34,362 nucleotides of DNA from Balneolaceae bacterium (GTDB lineage: Bacteria; Bacteroidota; Rhodothermia; Balneolales; Balneolaceae). Position numbers and translations under genes: made by a program. The notes below the pieces were generated by a model. The model was not told where the DNA came from, ran no database searches, and saw only the letters and a program-made list of their open reading frames with translations. The DNA lies in assembly GCA_020832225.1 (NCBI GenBank), contig JAFIFA010000100.1, positions 1-34,362 on the forward strand, in the 5' to 3' direction. Positions 18,619 to 28,202 of the stretch are shown here, piece after piece. How positions within the stretch are numbered: the stretch's first letter is position 1; every line of letters starts with the position of its first letter.

Positions 18619-19398
18619 TTATTTTCTCTCCTGAATCTTTCTCACCACAGCTGTAACCCAGGAACGAGGAAAGAGGGCGCTCAGTCTCGGAACCGGTTTA
18701 TTCATTGCTCCGTAGATGGCTACCCTTTTTCCCTTCATCAACGCCTTGTAGCCATACTCCGCAACCTCTTTGGATGTGGCTACGGGAAAACGGTCGAAGA
18801 GCTTCGATTTGAGCATGCCGGCTTCCTGCTGAAATTCGGACTCTGTGGGGCCGGGACAGAGAGTGGAGACCAACACCCCGTGATCTGCCGATTCGTTTGC
18901 CAGGGCTTCACTGAATGCGAGCACATAGTGTTTGGAAGCGTAGTAGACACTCATCAGCGGACCCGGCTGGAAAGCGGCTGTAGAGGCCACATTCATGATC
19001 CAGGACTTCTCCTTTTTCATCATGTCGGGCAGGTAGAGTCGGGTCAGATGGGTAAGGGAGCGAATATTGAGATCGATCATGGTTGCCGTTCTCTCCCAAT
19101 CAGACTCATGGAAAAAACCGTAATCCCCAATTCCGGCATTGTTAATCAACGCATCTGGAGTGATTCCGAGCTCATTTGTGAAGTTAAAGAGCTGTTGAGG
19201 CAGTTCCGGTATAGACAAATCACCTGTAAAAATGTGAACGTCATGGCCGTAGCTCTCCTCAATCTCGTTTTTTAGTTCTTTCAGCCGATCTTCCCTTCGG
19301 GCGTTAATGATCAGCCCAAAGCCGTTTCTGGCAAAAATCTTTGCAAGTTCGAGACCGATACCGCTGGAAGCCCCCGTAATAAGTGCATGCTGTTTCAT
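18619..19398 (-). CDS. SDR family oxidoreductase
   Basis: 259 aa; TGASSGIGLELAKIFA, NNAGIGDYG, YYASKHYVLAFSEAL. Confidence 0.92.
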   Translation of the reverse strand: MKQHALITGASSGIGLELAKIFARNGFGLIINARREDRLKELKNEIEESYGHDVHIFTGDLSIPELPQQLFNFTNELGITPDALINNAGIGDYGFFHESDWERTATMIDLNIRSLTHLTRLYLPDMMKKEKSWIMNVASTAAFQPGPLMSVYYASKHYVLAFSEALANESADHGVLVSTLCPGPTESEFQQEAGMLKSKLFDRFPVATSKEVAEYGYKALMKGKRVAIYGAMNKPVPRLSALFPRSWVTAVVRKIQERK

Positions 19399-19465
19399 GG
19401 TTCTCTTGTAAAGGTTATTTGCTTGGTATAGTTAACGTAACTATGGCGGATACTCAAATACTCTA

Positions 19466-20359
19466 TTATTGATCTGAAAGAGTGCGAAAAAGGGATATCA
19501 CCTCCTCCCACTCGCTGCTCCAGGGAGCGATCATCTCAAAGTGGCCGGCACTCTCCTGCAGGATATGTTCAGCATGATCACCGGCTTCCAACGCCGCATT
19601 TACAAAATGGAAACCCATGAAGGGAGGGACCGGCGCGTCGAAGGCGGCACTGATTTCAATATATGGCACATCGAAAGGGAGCAAGTGGAGGGGAGAGGTA
19701 TCACGGTAAGGATCCTTTTCACGCTTGTCTGCATTCACGAGTTGAGGAACGGTATCGGATCCACAAGATGAGGCGCCATAACGGGCGTAGCGCTCAAGGT
19801 CGTTGATTCCTGCCAATGAGATCACACCGTCTATCTCAATCGGGTCGATTGTTTTCAGAGGGCTTGAATCAGGCAGGTTACGTCTTAGTGCAGTCCATGC
19901 GGCGAGATGCCCGCCTGCGGAGTGTCCGGCAGCGATGACGGGTCCCTCTCCAAGATCGAACTCCCTGCGAATCTCACGGAGGTAGTCGGCACCTGTCGCT
20001 GCATCCTTGAAGGTACCCGGATAACCACCGCCCTCATCACCAAGGCGCCTGTAGCCGGTATTCCAGACGGCGAACCCATCATTACGGAGAGCGTAGGCCA
20101 TATGGTTCATAATCTCCACACCAGGGTATATTCCCTGCCAGCAGCCACCATGATAGAGGATTACCGTAGCACGGGGCGTCTCTTCAGGCAGCCAGAGTTC
20201 ACCGGACTGCAGTGAATCGGCACCGTATGTAATTCTGTGATCGGGCTCCGGCAACTCGCCATCAATCAGATCCTGCCAGGAGACAAGCTGTGCAGATGCA
20301 GCCGTAGTGAAGAGCAGAAGCAGGCAGAGAGCGGCAGGTGTCAGAGTGAGTTTTTTCAT
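19466..20359 (-). CDS. Secreted alpha/beta hydrolase (esterase/lipase-like)
   Basis: 297 aa; signal peptide; YHGGCWQG oxyanion motif, AAGHSAGGHLAAW nucleophile elbow, C-terminal ESAGHFEMI histidine. Confidence 0.85.
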   Translation of the reverse strand: MKKLTLTPAALCLLLLFTTAASAQLVSWQDLIDGELPEPDHRITYGADSLQSGELWLPEETPRATVILYHGGCWQGIYPGVEIMNHMAYALRNDGFAVWNTGYRRLGDEGGGYPGTFKDAATGADYLREIRREFDLGEGPVIAAGHSAGGHLAAWTALRRNLPDSSPLKTIDPIEIDGVISLAGINDLERYARYGASSCGSDTVPQLVNADKREKDPYRDTSPLHLLPFDVPYIEISAAFDAPVPPFMGFHFVNAALEAGDHAEHILQESAGHFEMIAPWSSEWEEVISLFRTLSDQ

Positions 20360-20363
20360 ATTG

Positions 20364-22763
20364 CTACAGTTTTACGAGGGTGCAACCGGATCCGCCACTT
20401 TCCCAGGGCGCGATATCAAACTCCTTTACCTCACCTCTTTTTTCAAGATACTCGTTCACCAGTTTATGCAGAATACCCTCACCCTTTCCGTGAATAATTT
20501 CAACTTCTTTTAAACCTCGGGCAATAGCTTTATCAAGATAGAGAGTGAGTTCTTTTATCGCTTCATCACCCCGTTTTCCGCGAAGATCTAGGCGGGGACT
20601 CACTGAGAGATCGATATTTTCTGATCCGCCGTATGCACGTCTCTTTGCGGGGCTAGACTCTTTTTTGGGAGCTTTGGTTTTTACGAGCTTATTCAGCTTA
20701 GACCGAACGGTCATACCGTTAACGAGCACTTTTGCATTTTTTCCGCTCACTTCAATCAGTTCACCGGCTGTATCGCTATTGCCAATCAGCACATAATCAC
20801 CAACCCTTGGTTTTTCATCACTCCGGTGAGGTTTCTCATCTGTTTCGAAGGTCTCCTTTCCTTCATGAATCTCCTTTTTGGCTCTGTTCAGATCGGAACG
20901 CGCGTCACGGATCTTATCCCGATCTTCGATGCCGGCACTCATTACTTTTTCTACCGCCTCTTCAATTCGGCGGTTTGCCCCTTTCATGATCTCTTCGGCG
21001 TCCTTGTAAGCCTTTTCAAGAATCCGGTCTTTCTTTTTCTCGAAGTTTTCTGCGGTATCACGGTGTACCTTTTCCCGCTTTTCAACCTCTTCAAGCCGCT
21101 TTTTATAATCATTAAGCAGTTTCTCCGATTCCTGCATCTGTTTTTCAAGGTTGAGAAGCAGATCGCCCATTCGGTCCCGTTTTTCACCCAGAAGATTGCG
21201 TGTACGGTTCATCACCACTTTGGGAAGGTTCATCCTGTCTGCAATCTCAAAGGCGTAACTGCTGCCCGGTATACCTTTTCGGAAGCGGTAGGTAGGGGAT
21301 AGGGTTTCCTGGTCAAACTCCATCGCGCCGTTCACAACTTTATCATGCTGATGGGCAAATACTTTGAGTGAGCCGTGATGGGTGGTTAACAATACGCGTG
21401 AGTTTTGTTCAATCACACGTTCAATAAATGCCTGAAAGAGCGCACCTCCCTCTTCAGGATCGGTTCCTGCTCCGGCCTCATCGATTAGTACCAGAGAATT
21501 CGGCTCCATCTGTTTCAACGTCTGCTCCATCCAGTGGAGCCGGGAGGAGAAGGTACTGAGATCATTTTCGATCGATTGATCGTCACCAATATCGACAAAC
21601 AGCCCGCTAATAATGGGGAGGATGGAGTCTGGCTGAACCGGTACGGGAAATCCACTCTGAACCATTGCGCTGATAAGACCGGTTGTTTTCATCGCGACCG
21701 ATTTACCACCGGCATTGGGCCCTGTAATTACCAGGGCCAATTCACTGCTGCTCAATTCAAGATTGAGCGGCACCACGGGCTCTGCCACTTTTGCCGATCT
21801 GTTCTTGAGCAGCAGATTGGGATTCCGTGCTCGAATCAGCTTCAGATTCGCCCCCTCTTCAATAACGGGAATCACGCCATCCAGATCCTGTCCGAGTGCC
21901 ACTCTGCAGTGGATCGAGTCGAGCTCGCCTATGTAGCCTGCGTTGTTTATCAGGTCGTCGCTATACTTTCTTACCTCGGAGGTGAGTTTTCGGATGATCC
22001 GTTCGATCTCCCGCTGCTCCTCCGCCTCCAGCTGCCTGATCTCATTGTTGATTTGCAGTGCCTGCACCGGCTCAACATAGACGGTTTGGCCGGTTGAGGA
22101 GACATCATGCACAAAACCATCAATTTTTCGCTTGTACTCTGCCTGAATGGGGATCACCATTCGCCCGCTTCGGATGGTTGCTCCCTCATCGGAGGTCATT
22201 CCCTCCTTGGAGAGTTTTTTCATCACGCTCTGAATGGTGTTACGAAGCCTGCTCCTCTCCCGGTTCAGCTTTCCTCTGATCCGTTTCAGCTCCTGGCTTG
22301 CATCATCGCGCAGCTCTCCACGCTCCGTAACCACCCGCTGGATCTCCTCTTCAAGTGGCTTCAGAACTGAAAGTCTGCCTGCAACAGATCGAAGGGCAGG
22401 GAGATCCTGCTCTGTACGGTCAAAGAAGTTTCGGATAATTCTGGGAAGTCGCGCATTCTGCAGAATTACAGGAAAGTGTTCAAGCGGCAAAATGGCCCCT
22501 TCAATCCGACTGTCTCTCACCATGTCACGGATATCTTCGAGAACGGTGAGCGGGTGATTTTGTCCACTCTGAAGCAGCTTCAGCCATTCGGAAGCAAGCT
22601 CGAGTCGGCGATTTACCAGTTTAGGGCCAGACGCCGGGCGCATTGAAGCGAGTTCTTCACGTCCATACGGGGTATAAGACTTTCTTATCGCCTCATTCCG
22701 GATCGCTTCGAAACCGATCTTTTTGAGGGTGTTTTCGGGATATGTTGCAAGAATTTCAGACAT
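20364..22763 (-). CDS. mutS2: Endonuclease MutS2
   Basis: 799 aa; VITGPNAGGKSVAMKTTGL Walker A, LVLIDEAGAGTDPEEG Walker B, C-terminal Smr domain (LDLRGKRGDEAI...EIIHGKGEGILHKLV). Confidence 0.95.
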   Translation of the reverse strand: MSEILATYPENTLKKIGFEAIRNEAIRKSYTPYGREELASMRPASGPKLVNRRLELASEWLKLLQSGQNHPLTVLEDIRDMVRDSRIEGAILPLEHFPVILQNARLPRIIRNFFDRTEQDLPALRSVAGRLSVLKPLEEEIQRVVTERGELRDDASQELKRIRGKLNRERSRLRNTIQSVMKKLSKEGMTSDEGATIRSGRMVIPIQAEYKRKIDGFVHDVSSTGQTVYVEPVQALQINNEIRQLEAEEQREIERIIRKLTSEVRKYSDDLINNAGYIGELDSIHCRVALGQDLDGVIPVIEEGANLKLIRARNPNLLLKNRSAKVAEPVVPLNLELSSSELALVITGPNAGGKSVAMKTTGLISAMVQSGFPVPVQPDSILPIISGLFVDIGDDQSIENDLSTFSSRLHWMEQTLKQMEPNSLVLIDEAGAGTDPEEGGALFQAFIERVIEQNSRVLLTTHHGSLKVFAHQHDKVVNGAMEFDQETLSPTYRFRKGIPGSSYAFEIADRMNLPKVVMNRTRNLLGEKRDRMGDLLLNLEKQMQESEKLLNDYKKRLEEVEKREKVHRDTAENFEKKKDRILEKAYKDAEEIMKGANRRIEEAVEKVMSAGIEDRDKIRDARSDLNRAKKEIHEGKETFETDEKPHRSDEKPRVGDYVLIGNSDTAGELIEVSGKNAKVLVNGMTVRSKLNKLVKTKAPKKESSPAKRRAYGGSENIDLSVSPRLDLRGKRGDEAIKELTLYLDKAIARGLKEVEIIHGKGEGILHKLVNEYLEKRGEVKEFDIAPWESGGSGCTLVKL

Positions 22764-22919
22764 GCATCAAAGGTCGTGATCTTTTGGCGGAATTTGAACT
22801 TAAAAGAGCGATGGAACAGAGAGCGTTCCAAAGAGGCTGAATGATTTGAAGCATTCAATTCACTACATTACAGAGAGAATATAAAATGAACATAATTTGT
22901 CATCGAACAGACAGAGCAG

Positions 22920-23705
22920 ATGAAACTATTTCAGGTAGATGCCTTTACAGAACGGGTTTTTTCGGGAAACCCTGCAGCAGTTGTACCTCTTGATCATTGG
23001 ATCGACGAAGAGGTAATGCAGAAGATTGCCCAGGAGAATAATCTGTCCGAGACCGCATTTTTTGTAAAGGAGGGGGATGGCGGCTATCGAATTCGCTGGT
23101 TCACACCTTCAACTGAGGTTGATCTGTGCGGGCACGCTACTCTCGCCTCAGCCCATGTACTCTTTACCCATCTTGGCTTCGGCGGGAAAATGATACGCTT
23201 TCAGTCGAACAGCGGAGAGTTAACGGTTGAGAGGAGAGAGGGGCTATACTGGATGAATTTCCCATCCAATCCACCCGAGCCTATTCCTGTACCCAAACTC
23301 ATTCCTGAGGCGATTGGTACTATCCCAACCTACACGGGCGTAAATACCGATCTGCTCATTTTGATGAACAATGAATCGATGGTTCGTGACTGCAAGCCTG
23401 ATCTGCTGATTTTGAAAAAAATGGAGGTTCGCGGAGTTATCATCACAGCACCTTCCAGTGAAGAGGGGATCGATTTTGTGAGCCGATTCTTTGCACCATC
23501 TGTTGGTGTGCCTGAAGATCCGGTGACAGGCTCTGCCCACACGGTTTTGACTCCATTCTGGGCGAAGAGATTGCGAAAAGATGAGCTCAGGGGGCGTCAG
23601 GTTTCTGATCGGGGTGGTGTGTTGAATTGTCTTCAACTTGGTGATCGCGTGGAGATCGGTGGAAGTGCGATTACCTACATGACCGGTAATCTGGCCGGAT
23701 TTTAA
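22920..23705 (+). CDS. PhzF family phenazine biosynthesis-like isomerase
   Basis: 261 aa; VDAFTERVFSGNPAAVVPL, NNLSETAFFV, RWFTPSTEVDLCGHATLASAHVLF, DPVTGSAHTVLTPFW. Confidence 0.93.
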   Translation: MKLFQVDAFTERVFSGNPAAVVPLDHWIDEEVMQKIAQENNLSETAFFVKEGDGGYRIRWFTPSTEVDLCGHATLASAHVLFTHLGFGGKMIRFQSNSGELTVERREGLYWMNFPSNPPEPIPVPKLIPEAIGTIPTYTGVNTDLLILMNNESMVRDCKPDLLILKKMEVRGVIITAPSSEEGIDFVSRFFAPSVGVPEDPVTGSAHTVLTPFWAKRLRKDELRGRQVSDRGGVLNCLQLGDRVEIGGSAITYMTGNLAGF

Positions 23706-24514
23706 TGTTTACTTTTCTTCTTCTGTTGATATTGGGAGTTGCCGCGGGCGTTATGGCTGGCTTTTTCGGTGTCGGTGGTGGACTCCTCTTCTCACCTCTG
23801 CTCTTCTTTCTCTTTACCTCCATGGAGGTGACCAATCCGGTAGCCTGGACAATTGGCACCTCACTATTCTGCACTTTTACTGCGGCTTTCAGCAGCACTG
23901 TTCAGCAGTATCGGCAACGTAATAGCTATGTTCGGGTTAGTATTGCAATTGGCTTATTTGGAGCTGCCGGCGTGTATGTGGGAAAATTTTTGGTCACGGA
24001 GGGGTATGTTTCCGAAGATCTTTTTGTGACCCTTTTTATCATGTTGCTGCTCTTCGTTTCTGTTCTCTTTTACAGAAGAAGTAAATCGGATGTAACCCTC
24101 CAGGTGAAAGCGGGAAAGCTGAACCTGCTCAAAATCGCAAACGCAGGCGGGCTCGGCGGACTTGTGGCATCTCTTGCTGGTGTAGGAGGAGGCGTGGTTT
24201 TGGTACCCGTTCTCAATCTATGGTACAGGCTGCCCATCGCAAAAGCTGTAAGTATCTCCTCTCTGGCTATTGTTTTGATCTCATTTTCAGGGTGGATGCA
24301 GTATGCGTTTTTTGCTACGGCACCGGTCGGTCTAACCGATTGGACCATCGGATATGTTGATTTCGGAACGAGCTTGCCGCTGGTTATCGGATCGCTTGCA
24401 GGTGGTGTAATAGGAGTGAAGCTAAATAAAAAGGCGGGTGGCAGTCGGGTTCAGCTTGGGTTTGCAATTATGGTACTGATCATCTCATTTACCATGATCT
24501 GGACGTTAATTTAA
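23705..24514 (+). CDS. Sulfite exporter TauE/SafE family permease (copy 1)
   Basis: 269 aa; two repeats with GFFGVGGGLLFSPLL and ASLAGVGGGVVLVPVL; TAATG overlap with the phzF-like gene. Confidence 0.88.
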   Translation: MFTFLLLLILGVAAGVMAGFFGVGGGLLFSPLLFFLFTSMEVTNPVAWTIGTSLFCTFTAAFSSTVQQYRQRNSYVRVSIAIGLFGAAGVYVGKFLVTEGYVSEDLFVTLFIMLLLFVSVLFYRRSKSDVTLQVKAGKLNLLKIANAGGLGGLVASLAGVGGGVVLVPVLNLWYRLPIAKAVSISSLAIVLISFSGWMQYAFFATAPVGLTDWTIGYVDFGTSLPLVIGSLAGGVIGVKLNKKAGGSRVQLGFAIMVLIISFTMIWTLI

Positions 24515-25491
24515 CTACCCGGAGTGATCCTTCGCGTCAGTAGAAAAAAGAGAGCCATTCCTGTCAGGAATGTAACAATTGAAAAGAGAATCAGAGAGAT
24601 ACCGGGGCGGATCACAAATATCGCCGTGATAAACTGAGTGATAATAATGAATATCAGCAGGGCAGCTATCTTATTCCTGCCAATCTTGCTGATGACGAAT
24701 GCGCCTAGAGGTGCACCAAAGATTACTACAGGAATACAAACCAGTAGATAGTTTACTGCCTCAGCCTGCATCGTATGAAGTACGGAGGTGTGAAGAAAGA
24801 AACCGACAACGGCATTGGATGCCATCAGAATGACGGATGTTGGAGTGGCTATTTTCTCTGAGAGGCCATATCTGAGCACAACATATGCAAACGAACAGAT
24901 ATCGAGTCCGTTTCCAAAAATTGAGCTGAATACTCCACCTATCATGCCCACCGCAATCAGTTCAGCTTTCTGTGCTGCTGAAAGGCTGGGTAGAGAGTCC
25001 CTGCTCTTTCGGCTATTCACGAAGTTGACCACATAGAGAGCCACCCCAAAACTGAGCCAGAATGAGACAAACATCATTTTGGCGTAGGCCGGTTGAATAA
25101 ACGGTGCGATGAAAAAGGAGCCAAAAATGATGCCTAGAAAACCACCAGTTCCGGCGAGAAACAGATAGGTGGTTTCAATTCTGATTTTTGTGCTGATGAT
25201 CCAAATGGCCGCAAAGGTCATTCCGAAACTCTGAATGGCAAAGCTGAAATTCCGGGCTACATCGGGTTCGATGTCAAAGAGAAGCGTCATTGCCGGATAG
25301 GCAATGGCCCCACCACCTTCTGAGCTGGCTCCGGCCACAAATGAGCCAACCATCATGGTTACGGTCATAAACCAGTTGTCGGCAAATAGCGACCAGGCAG
25401 AGTGGCTCTGCATGTAAACAGTCCAGCCGGTGAGCACCAGGGATGCCAGTAGAAAAAATCTAGTCAGTGGATTTGAAAAGAACTTTCTCAA
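24511..25491 (-). CDS. Sulfite exporter TauE/SafE-like permease (divergent copy 2)
   Basis: 326 aa polytopic; GSFVAGASSEGGGAIAYPAMTLLF and GGVFSSIFGNGLDICSFAYVVL repeats; extra N-terminal TM segment. Confidence 0.8.
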   Translation of the reverse strand: MRKFFSNPLTRFFLLASLVLTGWTVYMQSHSAWSLFADNWFMTVTMMVGSFVAGASSEGGGAIAYPAMTLLFDIEPDVARNFSFAIQSFGMTFAAIWIISTKIRIETTYLFLAGTGGFLGIIFGSFFIAPFIQPAYAKMMFVSFWLSFGVALYVVNFVNSRKSRDSLPSLSAAQKAELIAVGMIGGVFSSIFGNGLDICSFAYVVLRYGLSEKIATPTSVILMASNAVVGFFLHTSVLHTMQAEAVNYLLVCIPVVIFGAPLGAFVISKIGRNKIAALLIFIIITQFITAIFVIRPGISLILFSIVTFLTGMALFFLLTRRITPGS

Positions 25492-25558
25492 ATTTTAATG
25501 CCGTCATGTTTCGAGTCTGCAACAGAAGTAAAGTTTGAGCAGTGTCGTTCCATAAGTT

Positions 25559-27253
25559 TCAAAAACCCTGCACACTCCCGTCTGCTCGGGGATCAGCTGC
25601 ACCGCTCATCCGGCCCTCCTCATCAATGGTGATGGAGTGTATCAACGCAAGACTGTTTACGAACTGGATATCGTGCCCCTTTTTCCTGAGTAAGTCGATG
25701 GTGTCTTTTGAAAACCATAGCGGCTCAATCAGAAGACGGTCTGGCAGCCATTGATGATGAAACCTTGGGGCCGTGATCGATTCAACGGCATTCATTCCAA
25801 AGAGTGAGACGTTCAGGAAGTTCTGAAGGGTGGCCGTGATTATTCTCGGTCCGCCGGCACCACCCGCTACGAATCGTACTTTCCCATCCTTCACTGCAAT
25901 GGTTGGACTCATGCTGCTGAGCATCCTTTTGCCCGGCTCGATCGAGTTGGCCTCAGCCCCAATTAGGCCAAACATGTTGGGCTCGCCCGGTTTGGCTGAA
26001 AAGTCGTCCATCTCATTATTGAGAAGAAAACCGGCGCCTGTTACGGTTACAAAGCTCCCAAACGAACCGTTGATTGTGGTGTTTACAGCTACGGCATTTC
26101 CCCGGGAGTCAACCACATTAAAGTGCGTGGTTTCATATGCTTCCGAAACGGATTCAAATTCGCCGTGAGATACCTCATCACTTGGTGTAACCCTGTCAGG
26201 ATTGAAACTCTCCATTCTCTGCTCCAGGTAGCCCCGGTCGGTGAGCTCTTCGTTTGGGATGTCGGTAAAGTCGGGATCGCCAAGCCAGTGGTTGCGGTCT
26301 GCGAACGCTCTTCGAAGCGCCTCTGAAACCAGATGAACGTACTCTGCGGAGTTGAAACCGGTCTCTTCATCGAGACGATCCTCAATCATCCCAAGAACCT
26401 GCTTCATTACCAAGCCGCCGCTGGAGGGAGGGCCCATCATGTGGAGGGTGTAGTCATTAAAATTGGTGGTAACCGGTTCTCTCCAGACGCTTCGGTAATC
26501 CCTGAGATCACGCATAGTGATGATGCCGCCACTTCTCTGCATCTCCTGAATAATCAGGTTAGCGGTAATTCCGGAGTAGAAACCGCGTCGCCCCATCTGT
26601 GCGATTCGTCTCAGTGTCTGCCCAAGATCTCCCTGAATAAAGAGATCACCAGCTTGCCAAGCCTCTCCGTTGCTTCGTAAGAACGTCGCCTTAGATCCTT
26701 CAAAGCGACTCAGATTCTCTGCAGCGTTGTTGAGACTTCGGGCCTGAGATTCCGTAAGCCGGTATCCCTCTATTGCAAGCTGTATGGCCGGTTCCATTAC
26801 TACTTCCAGTGGCAAGGTTCCATACCGCTCCAGTGCGCTGATCATCCCATCCACAGTACCGGGAACACCGGAAGCGAGGCCCCCAATCTGACTCTTGTCC
26901 GGGTTAAACTCCCCATCCTCATCCAAAAACATGTCCCTTCGTGCATTGTGGGGTGCTTTTTCTCTGAAGTCGAGTGTGGTTACGGTGCCATCTTCAAGAT
27001 GGAGAACCATGAAACCACCACCACCAATATTGCCGGCGCGGGGAAGGGTTACTGCGAGAGCGAACTGAACGGCAACGGCGGCATCCACCGCGTTACCTCC
27101 CTGTTGCAGTATGCTGAGTCCGGCTTCGGATGCGTACCGGTCGGCCGACGAGACCACACCATTTTGGAATGTGGGAGGCGCAGATATCTGAGCCGAAACG
27201 GTGAGAGCAAATAGAGAGAGTACGGTAAGGAGCAGTAGTCGCTTTAGAATCAT
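25559..27253 (-). CDS. ggt: Gamma-glutamyltransferase
   Basis: 564 aa; signal peptide; TTHFNVVDSRGNAVAVNTTINGSFGS with catalytic Thr, NNEMDDFSAKPGEPNMFGL, KRMLSSMSPTI. Confidence 0.94.
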   Translation of the reverse strand: MILKRLLLLTVLSLFALTVSAQISAPPTFQNGVVSSADRYASEAGLSILQQGGNAVDAAVAVQFALAVTLPRAGNIGGGGFMVLHLEDGTVTTLDFREKAPHNARRDMFLDEDGEFNPDKSQIGGLASGVPGTVDGMISALERYGTLPLEVVMEPAIQLAIEGYRLTESQARSLNNAAENLSRFEGSKATFLRSNGEAWQAGDLFIQGDLGQTLRRIAQMGRRGFYSGITANLIIQEMQRSGGIITMRDLRDYRSVWREPVTTNFNDYTLHMMGPPSSGGLVMKQVLGMIEDRLDEETGFNSAEYVHLVSEALRRAFADRNHWLGDPDFTDIPNEELTDRGYLEQRMESFNPDRVTPSDEVSHGEFESVSEAYETTHFNVVDSRGNAVAVNTTINGSFGSFVTVTGAGFLLNNEMDDFSAKPGEPNMFGLIGAEANSIEPGKRMLSSMSPTIAVKDGKVRFVAGGAGGPRIITATLQNFLNVSLFGMNAVESITAPRFHHQWLPDRLLIEPLWFSKDTIDLLRKKGHDIQFVNSLALIHSITIDEEGRMSGAADPRADGSVQGF

Positions 27254-27290
27254 ATTGTATCAGATGGTTTCAGGCGGTTGCAAATGGGAT

Positions 27291-28202
27291 TCAGGCACGA
27301 GGATGAAACTCTTTGTGAACCTGATGAAGCAGAGAACGATCTACATGGGTATAAATTTCGGTGGTTGTGATCGAAGTATGTCCCAGCATCTCCTGTACGG
27401 CACGAAGGTCGGCACCACCCTCCAGAAGGTGAGTGGCAAACGAGTGCCGGAAAATGTGGGGATATACATTCTTCTCAATACCTGCTTTCATCGCATATTT
27501 GTTCACAATGTTCCAGACACTCATGCGCGTTAGCGGGCCACCTCTCTGGTTCAGAAAAAGGCGGTTCTCCGATTTGCCGGGTTTATCGGGGTTGATAAAC
27601 TTCTTCCGTGCTGTTTCGATATAGTGCTCAAGTGCCTGCTGTGCAATTTCTCCTACCGGTACAAGGCGCTCCTTGTTTCCTTTTCCGATTACGCGAATAA
27701 ATCCAATCTCAAAAAAAAGGCGGTCCATCTCCAGGTCGGTAAGTTCGCTCACCCGCATACCGCTGGCGTAAAGTGTTTCGAGAATAGCAGCGTCACGGAT
27801 TCCGGCGTTGGTTGTGCGATCTGCCTGATCGATGATCTGCTCCACTTCGGTTGCGTTCAGCACCTCAGGCAGTTTTTGTGCCTTTTTGGGGAGTTCAATC
27901 AGCTCTGCAGGGTTTGCCTCTGCAATCTGCTCGGCTACCGCAAACTCATGAAAGCTGCGAATGCTGGAGATATTACGGGCAATTGTGCTGACAGCCAGTT
28001 CCATTGCGGTGAGCTCTTGTAAATAGGATTCGATATGCTGAAGCGTGATGCCGCTCAGGTTGCCAATCCTCAGGTCCTGTTCAACAAAGTGCAGGTAGCG
28101 CTTCAGATCATTTTCGTAAGAGAAGACTGAGTTGTCGCTCAACCCCTTTTCAAGTCTGACAAATTGGAGGTAGTGCTTGAGAACTGACTTAAAAGCCTTC
28201 AT
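27291..28202 (-). CDS. xerD: Site-specific tyrosine recombinase XerD
   Basis: 303 aa; catalytic R (ASGMRVSEL), K (GKGNKERLVP), HxxR (HIFRHSFATHLL), H (LGHTSITTT), Y (EIYTHV). Confidence 0.9.
   Translation of the reverse strand: MKAFKSVLKHYLQFVRLEKGLSDNSVFSYENDLKRYLHFVEQDLRIGNLSGITLQHIESYLQELTAMELAVSTIARNISSIRSFHEFAVAEQIAEANPAELIELPKKAQKLPEVLNATEVEQIIDQADRTTNAGIRDAAILETLYASGMRVSELTDLEMDRLFFEIGFIRVIGKGNKERLVPVGEIAQQALEHYIETARKKFINPDKPGKSENRLFLNQRGGPLTRMSVWNIVNKYAMKAGIEKNVYPHIFRHSFATHLLEGGADLRAVQEMLGHTSITTTEIYTHVDRSLLHQVHKEFHPRA

Noticed and set aside
21534-22097. 187-aa and other plus-strand ORFs across 20.5-22.6 kb
   Set aside because: Antisense to mutS2, which is complete from ATPase to Smr domain.
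24555-24572. CATTCCTGTCAGGAATG perfect palindrome
   Set aside because: Lies within the coding sequence of permease 2; most simply explained as coding sequence.
27291-28202. Tyrosine recombinase as an integrase marking a mobile element
   Set aside because: Full XerD-type sequence among housekeeping genes, with no att-like repeats, tRNA or cargo genes seen.
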